Part shown: piece by piece, positions 7,938 through 17,800 of the stretch
Numbering within the stretch: position 1 is the stretch's first letter
Layout: every line of letters begins with the position of its first letter
Source: Porphyromonas sp.
Lineage (GTDB): Bacteria; Bacteroidota; Bacteroidia; Bacteroidales; Porphyromonadaceae
Assembly (NCBI GenBank): GCA_029983505.1
Contig: JASBZK010000033.1
Span: forward strand, 1-18,451
DNA: 18,451 nucleotides
Reading direction: 5' to 3'
The notes under the pieces: generated by a model
The model's database searches: none
Told to the model about the DNA's origin: nothing
Seen by the model: the letters and a program-made list of their open reading frames with translations, nothing else
Position numbers and translations under genes: made by a program

Positions 7938-10900
7938 TTAGAAATTCAAATACACTTGGAATGTAGTGGTAAATGGAATGGGGTAGGCGGCACCGTTGAA
8001 CATAGCCTGCTCGGGGTCGAAGTATTTGACCTTGTCGATGGTAAAGAGGTTGTTGCATACCAGTTCAAAGTCAATTGACGAAAGTCCCAAGCTCTTCATA
8101 AGTCCTTTCTGAGCGAGGTGATAGCGTGCACTCAGCTCTTGAAGCCGGATGAATGAGCCGTCTCTTTTCCAAAAGGTCGAGGGTTGGATGTTGTTGTTAT
8201 TGGATCCATATGAGAGTCGTGGAAGCTCCGCGTTCGGATTCTCGGTCGCGGGATTTCCGGAGTACCATGCCGGAGTCCAGCGCGACTTGGGATCCAGTGC
8301 GGAGGAGAGTACGTTGCCCGTTTCACCGCCGAGGAAGGGAATCCAGCCCGCGTTATGTCCTGCGCCGGCGCGGTAATACTCTACGAGCGCATTGCCTCGG
8401 AAGAGGAATCCCAAGGTGAAGTCTTTGTAGGAAAAACTTGCACCTATGCCGTACATAATTCTCGGAAGCTGGTTGGAGTAAGAGATGGGGACTTTGTCAT
8501 CGTTATTGATGGTGCCGTCTCCGTTGACATCCCGGTACTTTATGTCGCCGGGGCGGATTTGTCCGAAACCCGATTGATTAGGGCTCTGGGCGATCTCTTC
8601 GTCGGAACTGAAGAGCCCTTCCGCGATAAATCCGCGGATCACGCTCAGAGGCTTGCCGGAGTAGCTGAGGTAGTCGTAGGGAAGTTTGTTTTGCTCCCAG
8701 TTGTCCACGATGTTTTGTGACCATGTGTAGTTGGCGCGGACAGTGAAGCTCATATCTTCGTTGAAGTGGTGCGTGTACTCTGCGTTACCATCGGAACCGA
8801 AGCTGTGCATGGCACCCACGTTGGAGTAGGGAAGGTTCACGAGACCGAGGAAGTCGGGCAGGGTAGCCCGTTGCATATAGATGTTGTCGCGCTTGTCGTG
8901 GAAGAAGTCGACCACAAACTTGAGCCTGTTGTCCAAGAAATTGGCTTCAATACCGATGTTGGCTTTCTTTGCCATTTCCCACATCAGATTATCGGCTCCG
9001 ACTTGCTTTTCTGCGACACCTTGTCCCGAATACCCCCAAGCCGTGCCTGCGTGGTTATTGATGATGGTGAGGTAGGGGAACCTGGTATTGGAGATGCGGT
9101 CGTTACCTGCGGTACCGTAGGACCCCCTGATCTTGAAGTACGTGAGCCAAGGCATCTTTTCGGCAACGAAGTCATAGCTTGTCGGCACCCAGCCTGCAGC
9201 AATGGAAGGGAAGAACCCGAAGCGCTCGCCTTTCTTGAACTGGGAGGAGCCGGTGTAGCCGAAGTTGGCATCGATGAAGTAGGTGTTCTTGTATCCGTAG
9301 GAGAGACGTCCTGAGACATTCTGACGGCGTTCGGGGATGCGGTTGATGCCGAGTATGTCCGGGCTCCACCGGGTGCTCTGGTAGTCTTCCATATAGTAGT
9401 AGAGCAGAGCGCCTACGTTATGGTCTCCGAATGTCTTATTGTAATTGGCTTTCGCTTCAAAATAGTACTTGCGGGCGAAGTTCTCGTTCCCCGAATAATT
9501 GACGTTTGTTTGTTTCAGACGAAGTGACTTGATCAGATCCCCTTCTGCATTTCTACCCGTTGCCTTATAGAAGTCGGGAGACTTGGTGCGGGATTCGGTG
9601 ATGTTATTGAAAAACTCCACCGATCCAAGTGCATTCAGAGAAAGTCCGTCCAGGTAGCCCTTGAAGTTATGGGTCAATTGAAGTACCAGTTTATTCCTGA
9701 AGTTAGAGATTTCCGCAAGCCCCGTGTAGTTCAGCCTCGCGTACGGGGAAGACATATCCCGGTTGCCCCACGTTGGCAGTGTGCCGTCCGAGTACTTAAC
9801 GGGGAACATCAACGGAGTGATCTGCATCACCGAAGCCCAAAGCGAATTCGTGTTTTGGAAGCCGGGGAGGGCGTGATAGGTCAGAGCACCGTCGGCACTG
9901 AAGTCCAAAATCGTCGTGGGCAGGAGGTTCATGCTGATATTTGCCCGGTAGGTGTGCTGGTTATAGGCCAGAGGCTGCTTGAAAGAGGCGTCTGCCTGCT
10001 TGTACGCCGCACCTTGGAGGCTGGAGCCGAGTGAGAGGAAGTATCTGGCTTTCTCCCCGCCGCCGGAGGCGCTGACGTAGTACCTATGCGCCAAAGAGAC
10101 GGGGCTCAACACTTCATCCATCCAATTCACGTTGGGGTACAAATCAGGGTCAAGGTTGTTCTTGATCAGTTCCAGTTCCATATCCGTATAGACCTCCGAG
10201 AGACCGTCCATAGCACGGGCTTCGTTTGCCAATACCGCGTAATCATAGCTGTCCAAAAACTTGGGCAAGCGTTTGAGTACGTTGACCTGTACCGTGGCGC
10301 GGGCATTGATCCTGAGCTTGCCTTCCTTCCCTTTCTTTGTGGTGACGACAACCACGCCATTGGCTCCTCTAACGCCGTAGACGGCAGTAGCGGCCGCGTC
10401 CTTGAGGATGGAGAAAGACTCGATATCATCGGGGTCGAGCAGGGACAGGTCTCCTTCGAGACCATCTACGAGTACCAGAGCGCCGGCATTGGCACCGAAT
10501 GTACCGATACCGCGGATCCAGAAGTTGGATATGTTTTTGCCCGGTTCGCCGGAGGTCATATTCGTAATCACGCCGGCCACCCGTCCGCCGAGGACGTTAT
10601 TGATGGAAGTGGAGGGTGTCCTGAGCTCTTTCACGTCCACGTTGGTGATGGCACCCACCACGGAGACCTTCTTCTGAGACGTGAGACCTGTGACAACGAG
10701 TTCTTCCAGTTCTCCCTGGGAGTCTTCGAGGATAATTTCGAGGTTTTTGCCTTTGTCGGAGAGTTTCGCGGTGTGTTCGTGCGGTTTAAGTCCCACCATA
10801 CTGAATACCACGATTTCCCCCGGGGCTACCATCAGGGAGAAACGCCCGTCAAGGTCGGAAGTCACGCCGTGGCTCTTCTCGGACTTGACATAGATATTGA

Positions 10901-11063
10901 CGCCGATCAGCAACTCCTTATTTTGGTCTTTGACCACCCCTTTTAGCTCTATGGTTCGTTTCTCTTTTGCCGAATCCTGGGCAAAGACGCAGAGCGGGGT
11001 CACAAGCATCAGAGCCAGGAGGCTCAGTGCTATGGTCAAGAAATTACTCCTGTTCTTTCGCAT
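7938..11063 (-). CDS. SusC-like TonB-dependent outer-membrane receptor (RagA/SusC family), first copy
   Basis: The 1041-residue protein has a type I signal peptide ending VFA|QD (about 1-28). A carboxypeptidase-regulatory-like domain follows (about 38-113), then a TonB-box-like LEELVVTG (119-126) and the plug domain. Plug signatures are IRGIGTFG (183-190), ALVLVDG (195-201) and a VYGVRGANGVVVV segment (about 228-240). The rest is a TonB-dependent beta-barrel ending in an aromatic residue (VYLNF), as expected for outer-membrane insertion. It imports oligomeric substrate using TonB energy, together with the SusD-like partner 18 bp downstream. The gene begins 30 bp after the IPT/NHL lipoprotein gene, in the same operon. 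The reading frame is intact throughout, unlike the second SusC-like gene in this window. The transported substrate is not evident from sequence alone. Confidence 0.95.
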   Translation of the reverse strand: MRKNRSNFLTIALSLLALMLVTPLCVFAQDSAKEKRTIELKGVVKDQNKELLIGVNIYVKSEKSHGVTSDLDGRFSLMVAPGEIVVFSMVGLKPHEHTAKLSDKGKNLEIILEDSQGELEELVVTGLTSQKKVSVVGAITNVDVKELRTPSTSINNVLGGRVAGVITNMTSGEPGKNISNFWIRGIGTFGANAGALVLVDGLEGDLSLLDPDDIESFSILKDAAATAVYGVRGANGVVVVTTKKGKEGKLRINARATVQVNVLKRLPKFLDSYDYAVLANEARAMDGLSEVYTDMELELIKNNLDPDLYPNVNWMDEVLSPVSLAHRYYVSASGGGEKARYFLSLGSSLQGAAYKQADASFKQPLAYNQHTYRANISMNLLPTTILDFSADGALTYHALPGFQNTNSLWASVMQITPLMFPVKYSDGTLPTWGNRDMSSPYARLNYTGLAEISNFRNKLVLQLTHNFKGYLDGLSLNALGSVEFFNNITESRTKSPDFYKATGRNAEGDLIKSLRLKQTNVNYSGNENFARKYYFEAKANYNKTFGDHNVGALLYYYMEDYQSTRWSPDILGINRIPERRQNVSGRLSYGYKNTYFIDANFGYTGSSQFKKGERFGFFPSIAAGWVPTSYDFVAEKMPWLTYFKIRGSYGTAGNDRISNTRFPYLTIINNHAGTAWGYSGQGVAEKQVGADNLMWEMAKKANIGIEANFLDNRLKFVVDFFHDKRDNIYMQRATLPDFLGLVNLPYSNVGAMHSFGSDGNAEYTHHFNEDMSFTVRANYTWSQNIVDNWEQNKLPYDYLSYSGKPLSVIRGFIAEGLFSSDEEIAQSPNQSGFGQIRPGDIKYRDVNGDGTINNDDKVPISYSNQLPRIMYGIGASFSYKDFTLGFLFRGNALVEYYRAGAGHNAGWIPFLGGETGNVLSSALDPKSRWTPAWYSGNPATENPNAELPRLSYGSNNNNIQPSTFWKRDGSFIRLQELSARYHLAQKGLMKSLGLSSIDFELVCNNLFTIDKVKYFDPEQAMFNGAAYPIPFTTTFQVYLNF

Positions 11064-11093
11064 AACGTGTTCGTTTTTGTGATCTGTGGTGAT

Positions 11094-12587
11094 TTACTGA
11101 ATAGCCAATTTCCTGATGACGTGGTTCATATGGTCTGCCACGTAGAGGACTGATCCGTCGCTGCTGACCGCTACGCCGGTAGGTCTGTTAAAGAGTGCCT
11201 GATCCGGACCTCCGTCGCGGAATCCGGCAGTTCCCGGTACTCCGACGGCAGTATTTACCACGACTTGGTCTTCCGAAATCGTGGTGTCTATCACGCGGAT
11301 GCAGTGGTTGTTGGTGTCTGCGATATAGAGTTTGCCGTCGCTTGTGAAGGCGAGTTGTCTCGGGTTATTGAACTTGGCCTGCCTCAGCATACCGTCTTCC
11401 CATCCTCTGCCGGAGACCGGACCGTCCGAAATCGCCAAGCCCGCGTAATCCGTTCCGCGGTAGCTGCGCGGATCTCCCTGCGGAATCTTATCCAAATCGA
11501 TCTTTTTGATCATATTGTAGTCGCAGAGTGCCACGTACATCACGTTCGGTTCGAGAGGGGAGAAGATGTAGTAATTGTCGCTACCCGCTCCACCCTTTTC
11601 ATTGGGAATATCCGGTACCACTTTTTCGATCAAGAGCTCCGACTGCCTTGTTCGGGGATTAATCCGTAGAAGCTGTCCTTTCCACAGAATCGTGTAGAGC
11701 ATCTTGTCTTTTTTATTGATCAGCATAGAGTGTTTCCAATTGTTCTCTTTGAAAGGGTTCTGATCCGCATTTGCGAAAAGCATACTCTGTTTTTGGATTG
11801 CATAGTTTGCTCCTTTCCTGAGGCGTAGGTAGCCTCTGCCCCTGTCTTCAGGGAAGTAAACGGCTTCCTCTCCCGACTCGTCGGAAAATGTGGGTGCGTT
11901 CAGTGGCTCATAATTCAGGTATCTGAGGACGGTGAGGGTCTCATTCTTCGTATCTCCGAGGAGAATGTTTCCTGCATAGGCGTTGCCTGCGAGAGTGTGT
12001 CCGGCCGCGTCACGGGCGAAAATCCCGAAATCATGGGGACGCTCGCAAATGAACAGGTTGTCCTCGTCGTCAAGCGTGAGGTATGCAGGAGCCGAGAGTG
12101 TACAACCGGCGAACGAACCGCCCACCGTGGGTAGTTGGTTGTTCGTGGACGCCTGACCGATAACGGTGGACACGGAGACTTCCGTCTTGTAGAGAAATTT
12201 CATATCTTCGCTCTTCGAAACGTAGGTCTTGTCCCCGAGCTTCTTTTCCACTTCCAGCTTCAGAGTTCTCAGGTACGTGAGTTTTGGAACCGTGAGGTAG
12301 ATTTTCTCTCCATTGCTACTGACGATGCCCCCTTTGTGCCTTGTGCCGAGGCTGTCGACAAAGTAGACGGACAGACCAACGGTATCGTTGCCGAAGTTTG
12401 TCCCGTCTATAATCATCTGTGTGGCGATGCCACCGGTCCTAGGTTTGAAACCGGAGATGGTAATGGCTTGTGAGGGATCGAATGCTTCTCCACCCGATGC
12501 TTCTGTCTGTCTGCTTTTGTCACAGGACAAAGTGCCGATAGCTGTCGCCAAAAAGAATAACCCGGTCGTGATTCGAGTTGCTTTCAT
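11094..12587 (-). CDS. IPT/TIG-NHL repeat surface lipoprotein
   Basis: This 497-residue protein has lipobox GTLSC (Cys22). An IPT/TIG immunoglobulin-like domain (about 41-125) contains the typical FKPRTGGIATQMIIDGTNFG stretch. The remainder is an NHL-type beta-propeller (about 145-497). The clearest repeats are at 406-434 (start FNNPRQLAFTSDGKLYIAD) and 466-497 (start FNRPTGVAVSSDGSVLYVAD), ending VIRKLAIQ. IPT-NHL lipoproteins recur beside susC-like genes in Bacteroidales; their function is not settled, and surface binding of substrate is the usual inference. It is the first gene of this operon, about 125 nt after the promoter's predicted start, and 30 bp before the receptor gene. The leading position ahead of susC is less common than a position after susD. 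Confidence 0.87.
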   Translation of the reverse strand: MKATRITTGLFFLATAIGTLSCDKSRQTEASGGEAFDPSQAITISGFKPRTGGIATQMIIDGTNFGNDTVGLSVYFVDSLGTRHKGGIVSSNGEKIYLTVPKLTYLRTLKLEVEKKLGDKTYVSKSEDMKFLYKTEVSVSTVIGQASTNNQLPTVGGSFAGCTLSAPAYLTLDDEDNLFICERPHDFGIFARDAAGHTLAGNAYAGNILLGDTKNETLTVLRYLNYEPLNAPTFSDESGEEAVYFPEDRGRGYLRLRKGANYAIQKQSMLFANADQNPFKENNWKHSMLINKKDKMLYTILWKGQLLRINPRTRQSELLIEKVVPDIPNEKGGAGSDNYYIFSPLEPNVMYVALCDYNMIKKIDLDKIPQGDPRSYRGTDYAGLAISDGPVSGRGWEDGMLRQAKFNNPRQLAFTSDGKLYIADTNNHCIRVIDTTISEDQVVVNTAVGVPGTAGFRDGGPDQALFNRPTGVAVSSDGSVLYVADHMNHVIRKLAIQ

Positions 12588-12719
12588 AATTGGTTTTTTG
12601 TTGATATGATAAACTTTGATGAGAAATATTTTCTGTCGGAAGAACTTATTATACTGAAAACACGCACCTCAGATACACATTTCTGAGTTACTTTAAGTCA
12701 ATTCTCTGTTTTTAGGAGC

Positions 12720-12751
12720 TAAAGTTACAAAATAATATCTGAATTAACCAA
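12720..12751 (-). promoter_or_regulatory. Promoter of the IPT-SusC-SusD operon
   Basis: On the minus strand TTGG (12748-12751), a 20-nt spacer, and TAACTTTA (12720-12727) match the Bacteroides pattern TTTG-19/21-TAnnTTTG well. The last -7 base is A where the consensus has G. The predicted start is near 12713, giving a leader of about 125 nt. The 21-nt block 12720-12740 recurs upstream of the second susC-like gene (18216-18236) with one mismatch. Confidence 0.65.
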
Positions 12752-12882
12752 CTATTTTAAGCGATAATCTCGTATTTTTCTAGTTGTCTGTATGATTTTT
12801 GTTCATTGTCCCGAGTCGGAGTTACGTATGGACGTGGTCTGCACATGGGTTGTGCGGGGGTGAAAAAAGAGGAGATACCGAT

Positions 12883-12909
12883 TGCCGACCAAGCGGGGTA
12901 CAGACCGGG
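12883..12909. repeat. 27-nt intergenic direct repeat, copy 1
   Basis: It is identical to 18306-18332 at 26 of 27 positions (the mismatch is g versus a after CCGACCAA) and has the same orientation. The core reads CGGGGTACAGACCGGG. It lies in the spacer just past the terminator of the SusC/SusD unit. Its function is unknown. Confidence 0.8.
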
Positions 12910-12940
12910 ACGAATGCCCATGCCCGTATGAAAAAGAAAG

Positions 12941-12978
12941 GAGACACGTACCGGGAAGAAAACTTCGGTACGTGTCTC
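12941..12978 (-). terminator. Intrinsic terminator of the right-hand SusC/SusD operon
   Basis: The perfect 13-bp arms GAGACACGTACCG (12941-12953) and CGGTACGTGTCTC (12966-12978) flank a 12-nt loop in which AAG and CTT can also pair. On the minus strand the hairpin is followed by CTTTCTTTTTC. It lies 52 bp after the susD-like stop codon. Confidence 0.85.
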
Positions 12979-13030
12979 TATTTTAGGGTTCTTGGGGTCT
13001 GTTGTTACTCAGACCTCAATCATAGGGTAA

Positions 13031-14815
13031 TCAGTAGCCCGGATTTTGGTCAGAGGCCAAGCCGGGGTTCACGTCAATTGCGGTCTGAGGAATGGGGTAG
13101 AGCATCATACGGTCATTCCACTTCATGGTAATGACAGCGGTGCCGTCGGGGACACATACCTCCACGTTATCCATTACCTTCTTGGCGTATGCCGATCCGT
13201 AGCGCTTGAGGTCATTGAGACGGCTTCCTTCTCCGGCGAGCTCGATGTGGCGCTCACCCCGGATCAGTTCAAGGCCGGCTTCTTTGCTTAGAGACGCGGG
13301 GACGTGCGGCATGCCGACGCGGTCTCTGAGTTGGTTGAGCGCTGCAGCGACCTCTGCATCATAACCGCTGTTTTGGGTGTGGGCTTCTGCAAAAATGAGG
13401 AGGATTTCCGCATATCGGAAGACGGGGAAGTCCGCTTCACTTGCCGGGTAGGCACTCCACAGCATAGTCGAGGTGGATCTGGCTACCATCTTGAGGAAGT
13501 TGTACCCTGTGGTGGACTCGTTGTTTGCTCCTTTTTGCCACTCATAGACGAAGTCGGGACCGGCGTCGTAGTCGCTCACTCTGTGGAACGGGAAGAGGAT
13601 AGAGGCATAGAGACGAGGATCCCGGTTCTTGAACTCCTTGAAGTACTCATATCCGAGGTATTTGCCGGACTCTATCCATTCGTTGGCCATAGCGCGGAAG
13701 GACTTCTTTTCGTTCTTCATAACCTCCTTGTAGTCCGTGGTGAGCTTATTGTAAGCTGTGGCCCTTTGGTCCTTGGAGGGGGCGGCGAATGTTTTCCCGT
13801 CCGCAGTCCAGTAGGCGTCGATGAGGGGCTGCTGGGGTACGACCGATGACCAGCCGTCTACCATCTGCTGGGGACGCATAGAAGTGTAACGGGTGAGATC
13901 CGCATAGTCTGCGTTGCCTCCCTTGTACTCCCGGATAATGATGCACTCGGGAGAGGAAGAAGTGACAAAGGCATCATCCCACGTCGAGCGATAGTTGTAG
14001 ACACCTTGGATGAACTTGTCCGCGTCAAGTCCCAGTGCGTCGAAGTCCACAAGCTGTTTGAGTTGCGCCACTTCGGCTTCAGTGCCCGCGGGAAGAGACG
14101 TCAGCGTATGGAGGGCAAAACCGCCTTTCATAACTTCGCGTGCCGCTTGCTCGGCGATGGCGTACTCTTTGAACTGGAGTGCCACGCGAGCCAGAAGCGC
14201 CTGGGCGCCGTACCGGGTCAGACGGCTCGTCTCATTGAAGTACCCGCCGGAGTACTTGGTGGGGAGCTTGGGAATCGATTCTTGGAATTCTTTGAGGACG
14301 AAGCTGCGGACGGCTGCGGCGTCGTCGCGCTTGAACATCTTTTCGTCATAGCTCTTCAGCTCCGTGATGAGGGGGACTTTGCCGAAATCGTTCGTCATCA
14401 CCGCATAGCGATACGCCCTTAGGACACGTGCTTCTGCAATGACACGCTCTTTAAGAGCCTCGTCCATCGGGACGTTTTTGATATTGGTAAGGAGATTATT
14501 GACTCTGCGGATGGCCACGAAGTTATACCCCATATCGGCAGAGGTACTCAGACCGTTGACCTGGAACGTAGAGCCGTTGCTCTCCCAAGGGTAAGGGCAT
14601 CGTACATCATCCGTATAGGAGTCATCGTAAATACCTACACCGGGGATGATGTTGGAGTAAATCGTATTGAGCGCATTCCACACGTCTGCATCCCTTTTCC
14701 AAAACGTGTCCGAGCTTACGTCAGTGGGATTGACGACATCGAGATTGCACGAGGAGAGCATAGGCACCACGGAGAGCAGTGCAGCTGATGCGGCGGCGAT
14801 AAATTTATAGTTCAT
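13031..14815 (-). CDS. SusD-like (RagB/SusD family) nutrient-binding outer-membrane lipoprotein, second copy
   Basis: This 594-residue protein has a hydrophobic leader and lipobox LSSC (Cys23). The helical N-terminal half includes RVIAEARVLRAYRYAVMTNDFG (124-145). The C-terminal family block is FRYAEILLIFAEAHTQ (466-481) and IRGERHIELAGEGSRLNDLKRYG (518-540). It should cap the partner receptor and capture its substrate. It begins 24 bp after the stop of the susC-like gene and ends 52 bp before a strong terminator, so the unit holds only these two genes, as in the RagAB peptide-uptake pair of Porphyromonas. Because it is translated separately, the lipoprotein could still be made when the upstream receptor is out of frame, unless early translation stop causes transcriptional polarity. 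Ligand unknown. Confidence 0.93.
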   Translation of the reverse strand: MNYKFIAAASAALLSVVPMLSSCNLDVVNPTDVSSDTFWKRDADVWNALNTIYSNIIPGVGIYDDSYTDDVRCPYPWESNGSTFQVNGLSTSADMGYNFVAIRRVNNLLTNIKNVPMDEALKERVIAEARVLRAYRYAVMTNDFGKVPLITELKSYDEKMFKRDDAAAVRSFVLKEFQESIPKLPTKYSGGYFNETSRLTRYGAQALLARVALQFKEYAIAEQAAREVMKGGFALHTLTSLPAGTEAEVAQLKQLVDFDALGLDADKFIQGVYNYRSTWDDAFVTSSSPECIIIREYKGGNADYADLTRYTSMRPQQMVDGWSSVVPQQPLIDAYWTADGKTFAAPSKDQRATAYNKLTTDYKEVMKNEKKSFRAMANEWIESGKYLGYEYFKEFKNRDPRLYASILFPFHRVSDYDAGPDFVYEWQKGANNESTTGYNFLKMVARSTSTMLWSAYPASEADFPVFRYAEILLIFAEAHTQNSGYDAEVAAALNQLRDRVGMPHVPASLSKEAGLELIRGERHIELAGEGSRLNDLKRYGSAYAKKVMDNVEVCVPDGTAVITMKWNDRMMLYPIPQTAIDVNPGLASDQNPGY

Positions 14816-14839
14816 AAGCAGTGTTTCGTTAGGGTCGGT

Positions 14840-17800
14840 TTAGAAAGAGAAGTTAAGACCGAGAGAGACGGTTTTCTCCCCAAGTGCCGAGACTGCGCGT
14901 CCGGTGGACGCTTCAGGGTCAAAGTCGAGCATACGTTTGTCTCCTCTGATGGTGATGTAATTTTCGAGCGAGAGGTAGACTTTCGCTGTCTCAAAGCCGA
15001 TTTTGCTAAGCAGTTGCTTGTCGAAAGTATATCCGATCGTGATGTTTTTGATGCGGAAATAATCGGCGTTGAAGAGCCAGAAGTCGGAGAGGTATTGGTT
15101 GAACTTGGCGTGTCCGTCCGTGCGCTCATAGATACGCGGGTAGACGGCAGCGGGATCCGGATTCGTGGCGGTCCAACGTCCGAGGTGATAGGCTCTCGGG
15201 GTCGCGTTGTCGAAGAACGCGTGTGCCATTTCTGCCTGGAAGTTGACTTTTACCCCCTTGACCCCCTGACCGGTGATGGCGAGACCTACGTTTTTGTAGC
15301 TGAGGTTGAGGTTCAAACCGTAGGTGAGATAGGGGACGTCGTTGCCGGTAAAGGTGCGGTCTTCTCCGCCGAGCTTACCGTCTCCGTTGAGGTCGACATA
15401 CTTGATGTCTCCGGCGTTGGGGATGATACCGTCGGTGATGTAACGCTTATTCTTGATGTCGTCCTCGGTCAGAAGTCCGTCGGTCTTGTAGGTGTAGAAT
15501 TCACCGATCGAGTGACCGACTTTCATAATCCAAGGACTCGAGATGATGGGGTCGGAGTCTCCGAGGAAAAGAATCTCGTTGCGGTTGTAGCTGAGGTTAC
15601 CGGAGACGGAGTAATTGAAGTCTCCGATATGATCCTGCCAGGTGGCGGCGAACTCTACCCCGTAGTTCAAGACTTCACCAAGGTTCTGGGAAGGTTTGGA
15701 GGAAAGACCGATTTCGTTGGGAATATTCGGGGTCAGGAGGATGTCCGTGGTGTGCTTGCGGTAGTAGTCGAAGACAAATGAGAGCTTATTCTCCCACAGT
15801 GACGCGTCCAGACCGACGTCAAAGATAGCTACCTTCTCCCACGACAGCGCCTCATTGGCCGGCTTGTTTTCGGAGTAGCCTTCCACGATCACGTCGTCGA
15901 AGATGTAGGATTCGCTCTTGGCATAGGTCGAGAGGTAGTCGTAATCCCCTACGTTATTGATGTTACCGAGGGTACCGTACGAAGCGCGGAGCTTGAGGTT
16001 GTAGAGCCAGTCGACGTCCTTCATAAAGTCTTCCTCACTGATTCTCCAGCCGATGGAGGCCGAGGGGAAGAGGGCGGATCTATTGGCCGAGAAAAATCTC
16101 GAAGACGAGTCGTTTCTCAGGTTCAGCTCGAGGAGGTAGCGATTGTCGTACGCGTAATTGAGACGTCCGAAGACCGAGAAAAGCTTGTACTGAGACATAC
16201 CTTTCCCGTTGTCCGAAGTACCGCCGAAGTACATATTTTCGGGCGTGTCGGATCCGGAAGCGATATCTTTGAGGTCGTTATTCGGGTAGTTCTTGCGGTG
16301 CCCGTAGGTCTGATTCCAATTGATGTCTTCGTAGGAGGTGCCGATGAGGATGCCCAGGTCGTGGACTTCGCCGAAGGTCTTATTGTAGTTCGCCACGAGG
16401 TTGGTGATCAGGTGGGTGCGCTCATACGTGGAGATCGTCATTTTGCTCTCCGATGCGGCTCTGTCTGTCCCGCTGATGACTTCTTTGGAGAGGAAGTCGA
16501 CGAGGGAGGGGCGTGATGAGGTATAGCTCTTTGAGTTGGAATCAAAGATGTTGTAGGACGCATCTGCCGAGATCTTCAGTCCTTCCACAGGTGTGAGGTC
16601 GATCCCTGCGTCTGTGGTCATCATCCTTGTCCGTGAAGTTCCCCAAGATCCGTCATTGAGCTGACGGAGGGGGTTGAAATTCATACTCGTCTTGCTGGCC
16701 TGTTTGCCTCCGTCCACGGTGCCGAAAGTGCCATCTGAGTGGCGTCCGACGAAGGTCGACGGGATGTTGATCATATTGGTGTACCCCGGTGTGCCCATTC
16801 TCCGATCGTCATCCTTTTGGGTGGCGCGCACAGAGCCTTTGACGAGGAGCCAATCGGTCACGTTGGTGTTGAAATTGGCATTGATGTTGAAGCGCTGCAT
16901 ATCCCGACCCGGCAGGAAGTGGTTATCCTTGATGTAGCCGAGGTTGGCGTAAAAGCGCACCTTGTCCCCGCCGGACACAGCGACGGAGTGCTGTGTGGTC
17001 AGGACGTTTTTCTGGTAGATTTGGTCGTACCAGTTGGAGTTGGGGTAGAGGTCGGGCTTGCTGCCGTCCTCAAACCATCCGATCTGTTCGTCGGTGTAGA
17101 GGGGTGTGGCTTTGGGGTTGGTATTCCACAGTGCTTCGTTGGAGAGGCGGGCATAGTCGGCAGAGCTGACGGTCTGCGGCACATACGTGGGGTTCTTCCA
17201 GCCTACCATCCCGCTGTAAGTGAGGCGGACTTTCCCGTTGGAGCCGTCTTTCGTCTTGACGAGCACGACGCCATAGGCGGCACGTGACCCGTAAATGGAC
17301 GAGGAGGCGGCGTCTTTCAGAAAGGAGATGCTCTCGATGGAATTGGGATCGAGGTTGGAAAAATCCGTGGACGTGGAGATAACTCCGTCAATGACGTAGA
17401 GAGGCTCGGAGGAGCCGAGGTTACCACGACCTCTAAAGTTGATGGACGGTGTGGAACCGGGTCGGGAGATAATCGTGACGCCGGGGATGGCTCCCTGTAG
17501 GGAGGTCAGGATATTGGTATTGGCCCGGTCGTTGATGCTTTCGACTTCGATATTGGAGACGGAGCCCGTGAGGTTGGCTTTCTTTTGGGTGCCGTACCCG
17601 ACGACGACGACTTCGTCGAGGAGTTCTTCGTCTTCTTTGAGGGTGATGGTGAGCTTGTTTTGGTCGGTAAGCTTGATCTGACGGGTGGCGTAGCCGACGT
17701 ATGCGACTTCGATGGTTTGACCTACTTTTACACCGGGCAGACTGAAATTGCCGTCGATGTCGGTCATGGTACCTTTGGTGGGTTCGCCTACGACGGAGAC

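Larger units (their letters stand above)
12588..13030. other. 443-bp spacer between the two operons
   Basis: There is no supported gene. It holds the terminator of the right-hand SusC/SusD unit (12941-12978), a 27-nt repeat shared with 18306-18332 (12883-12909), and the promoter block of the left-hand operon (12720-12751). The 12590-12790 part is AT-rich, in contrast to the coding DNA around it. A 73-codon open frame on the opposite strand (12388-12609) is a shadow of the IPT/NHL gene. Confidence 0.6.

Noticed and set aside
10086..10946. 286-codon plus-strand open frame
   Set aside because: Lies fully antisense to the first SusC-like gene, whose plug motifs are intact over the same bases; no independent support.
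15014..15781. 255-codon plus-strand open frame
   Set aside because: Antisense to the SusC-like gene, rich in Val, Gly and Asp, with no domain or leader; a shadow of the coding strand.
17765..17767. ATG 17767 as the true start of the second SusC-like receptor
   Set aside because: It lies in the middle of the carboxypeptidase-regulatory-like domain and gives a product with no signal peptide, which could not reach the outer membrane. Conserved domain sequence continues upstream in frame.
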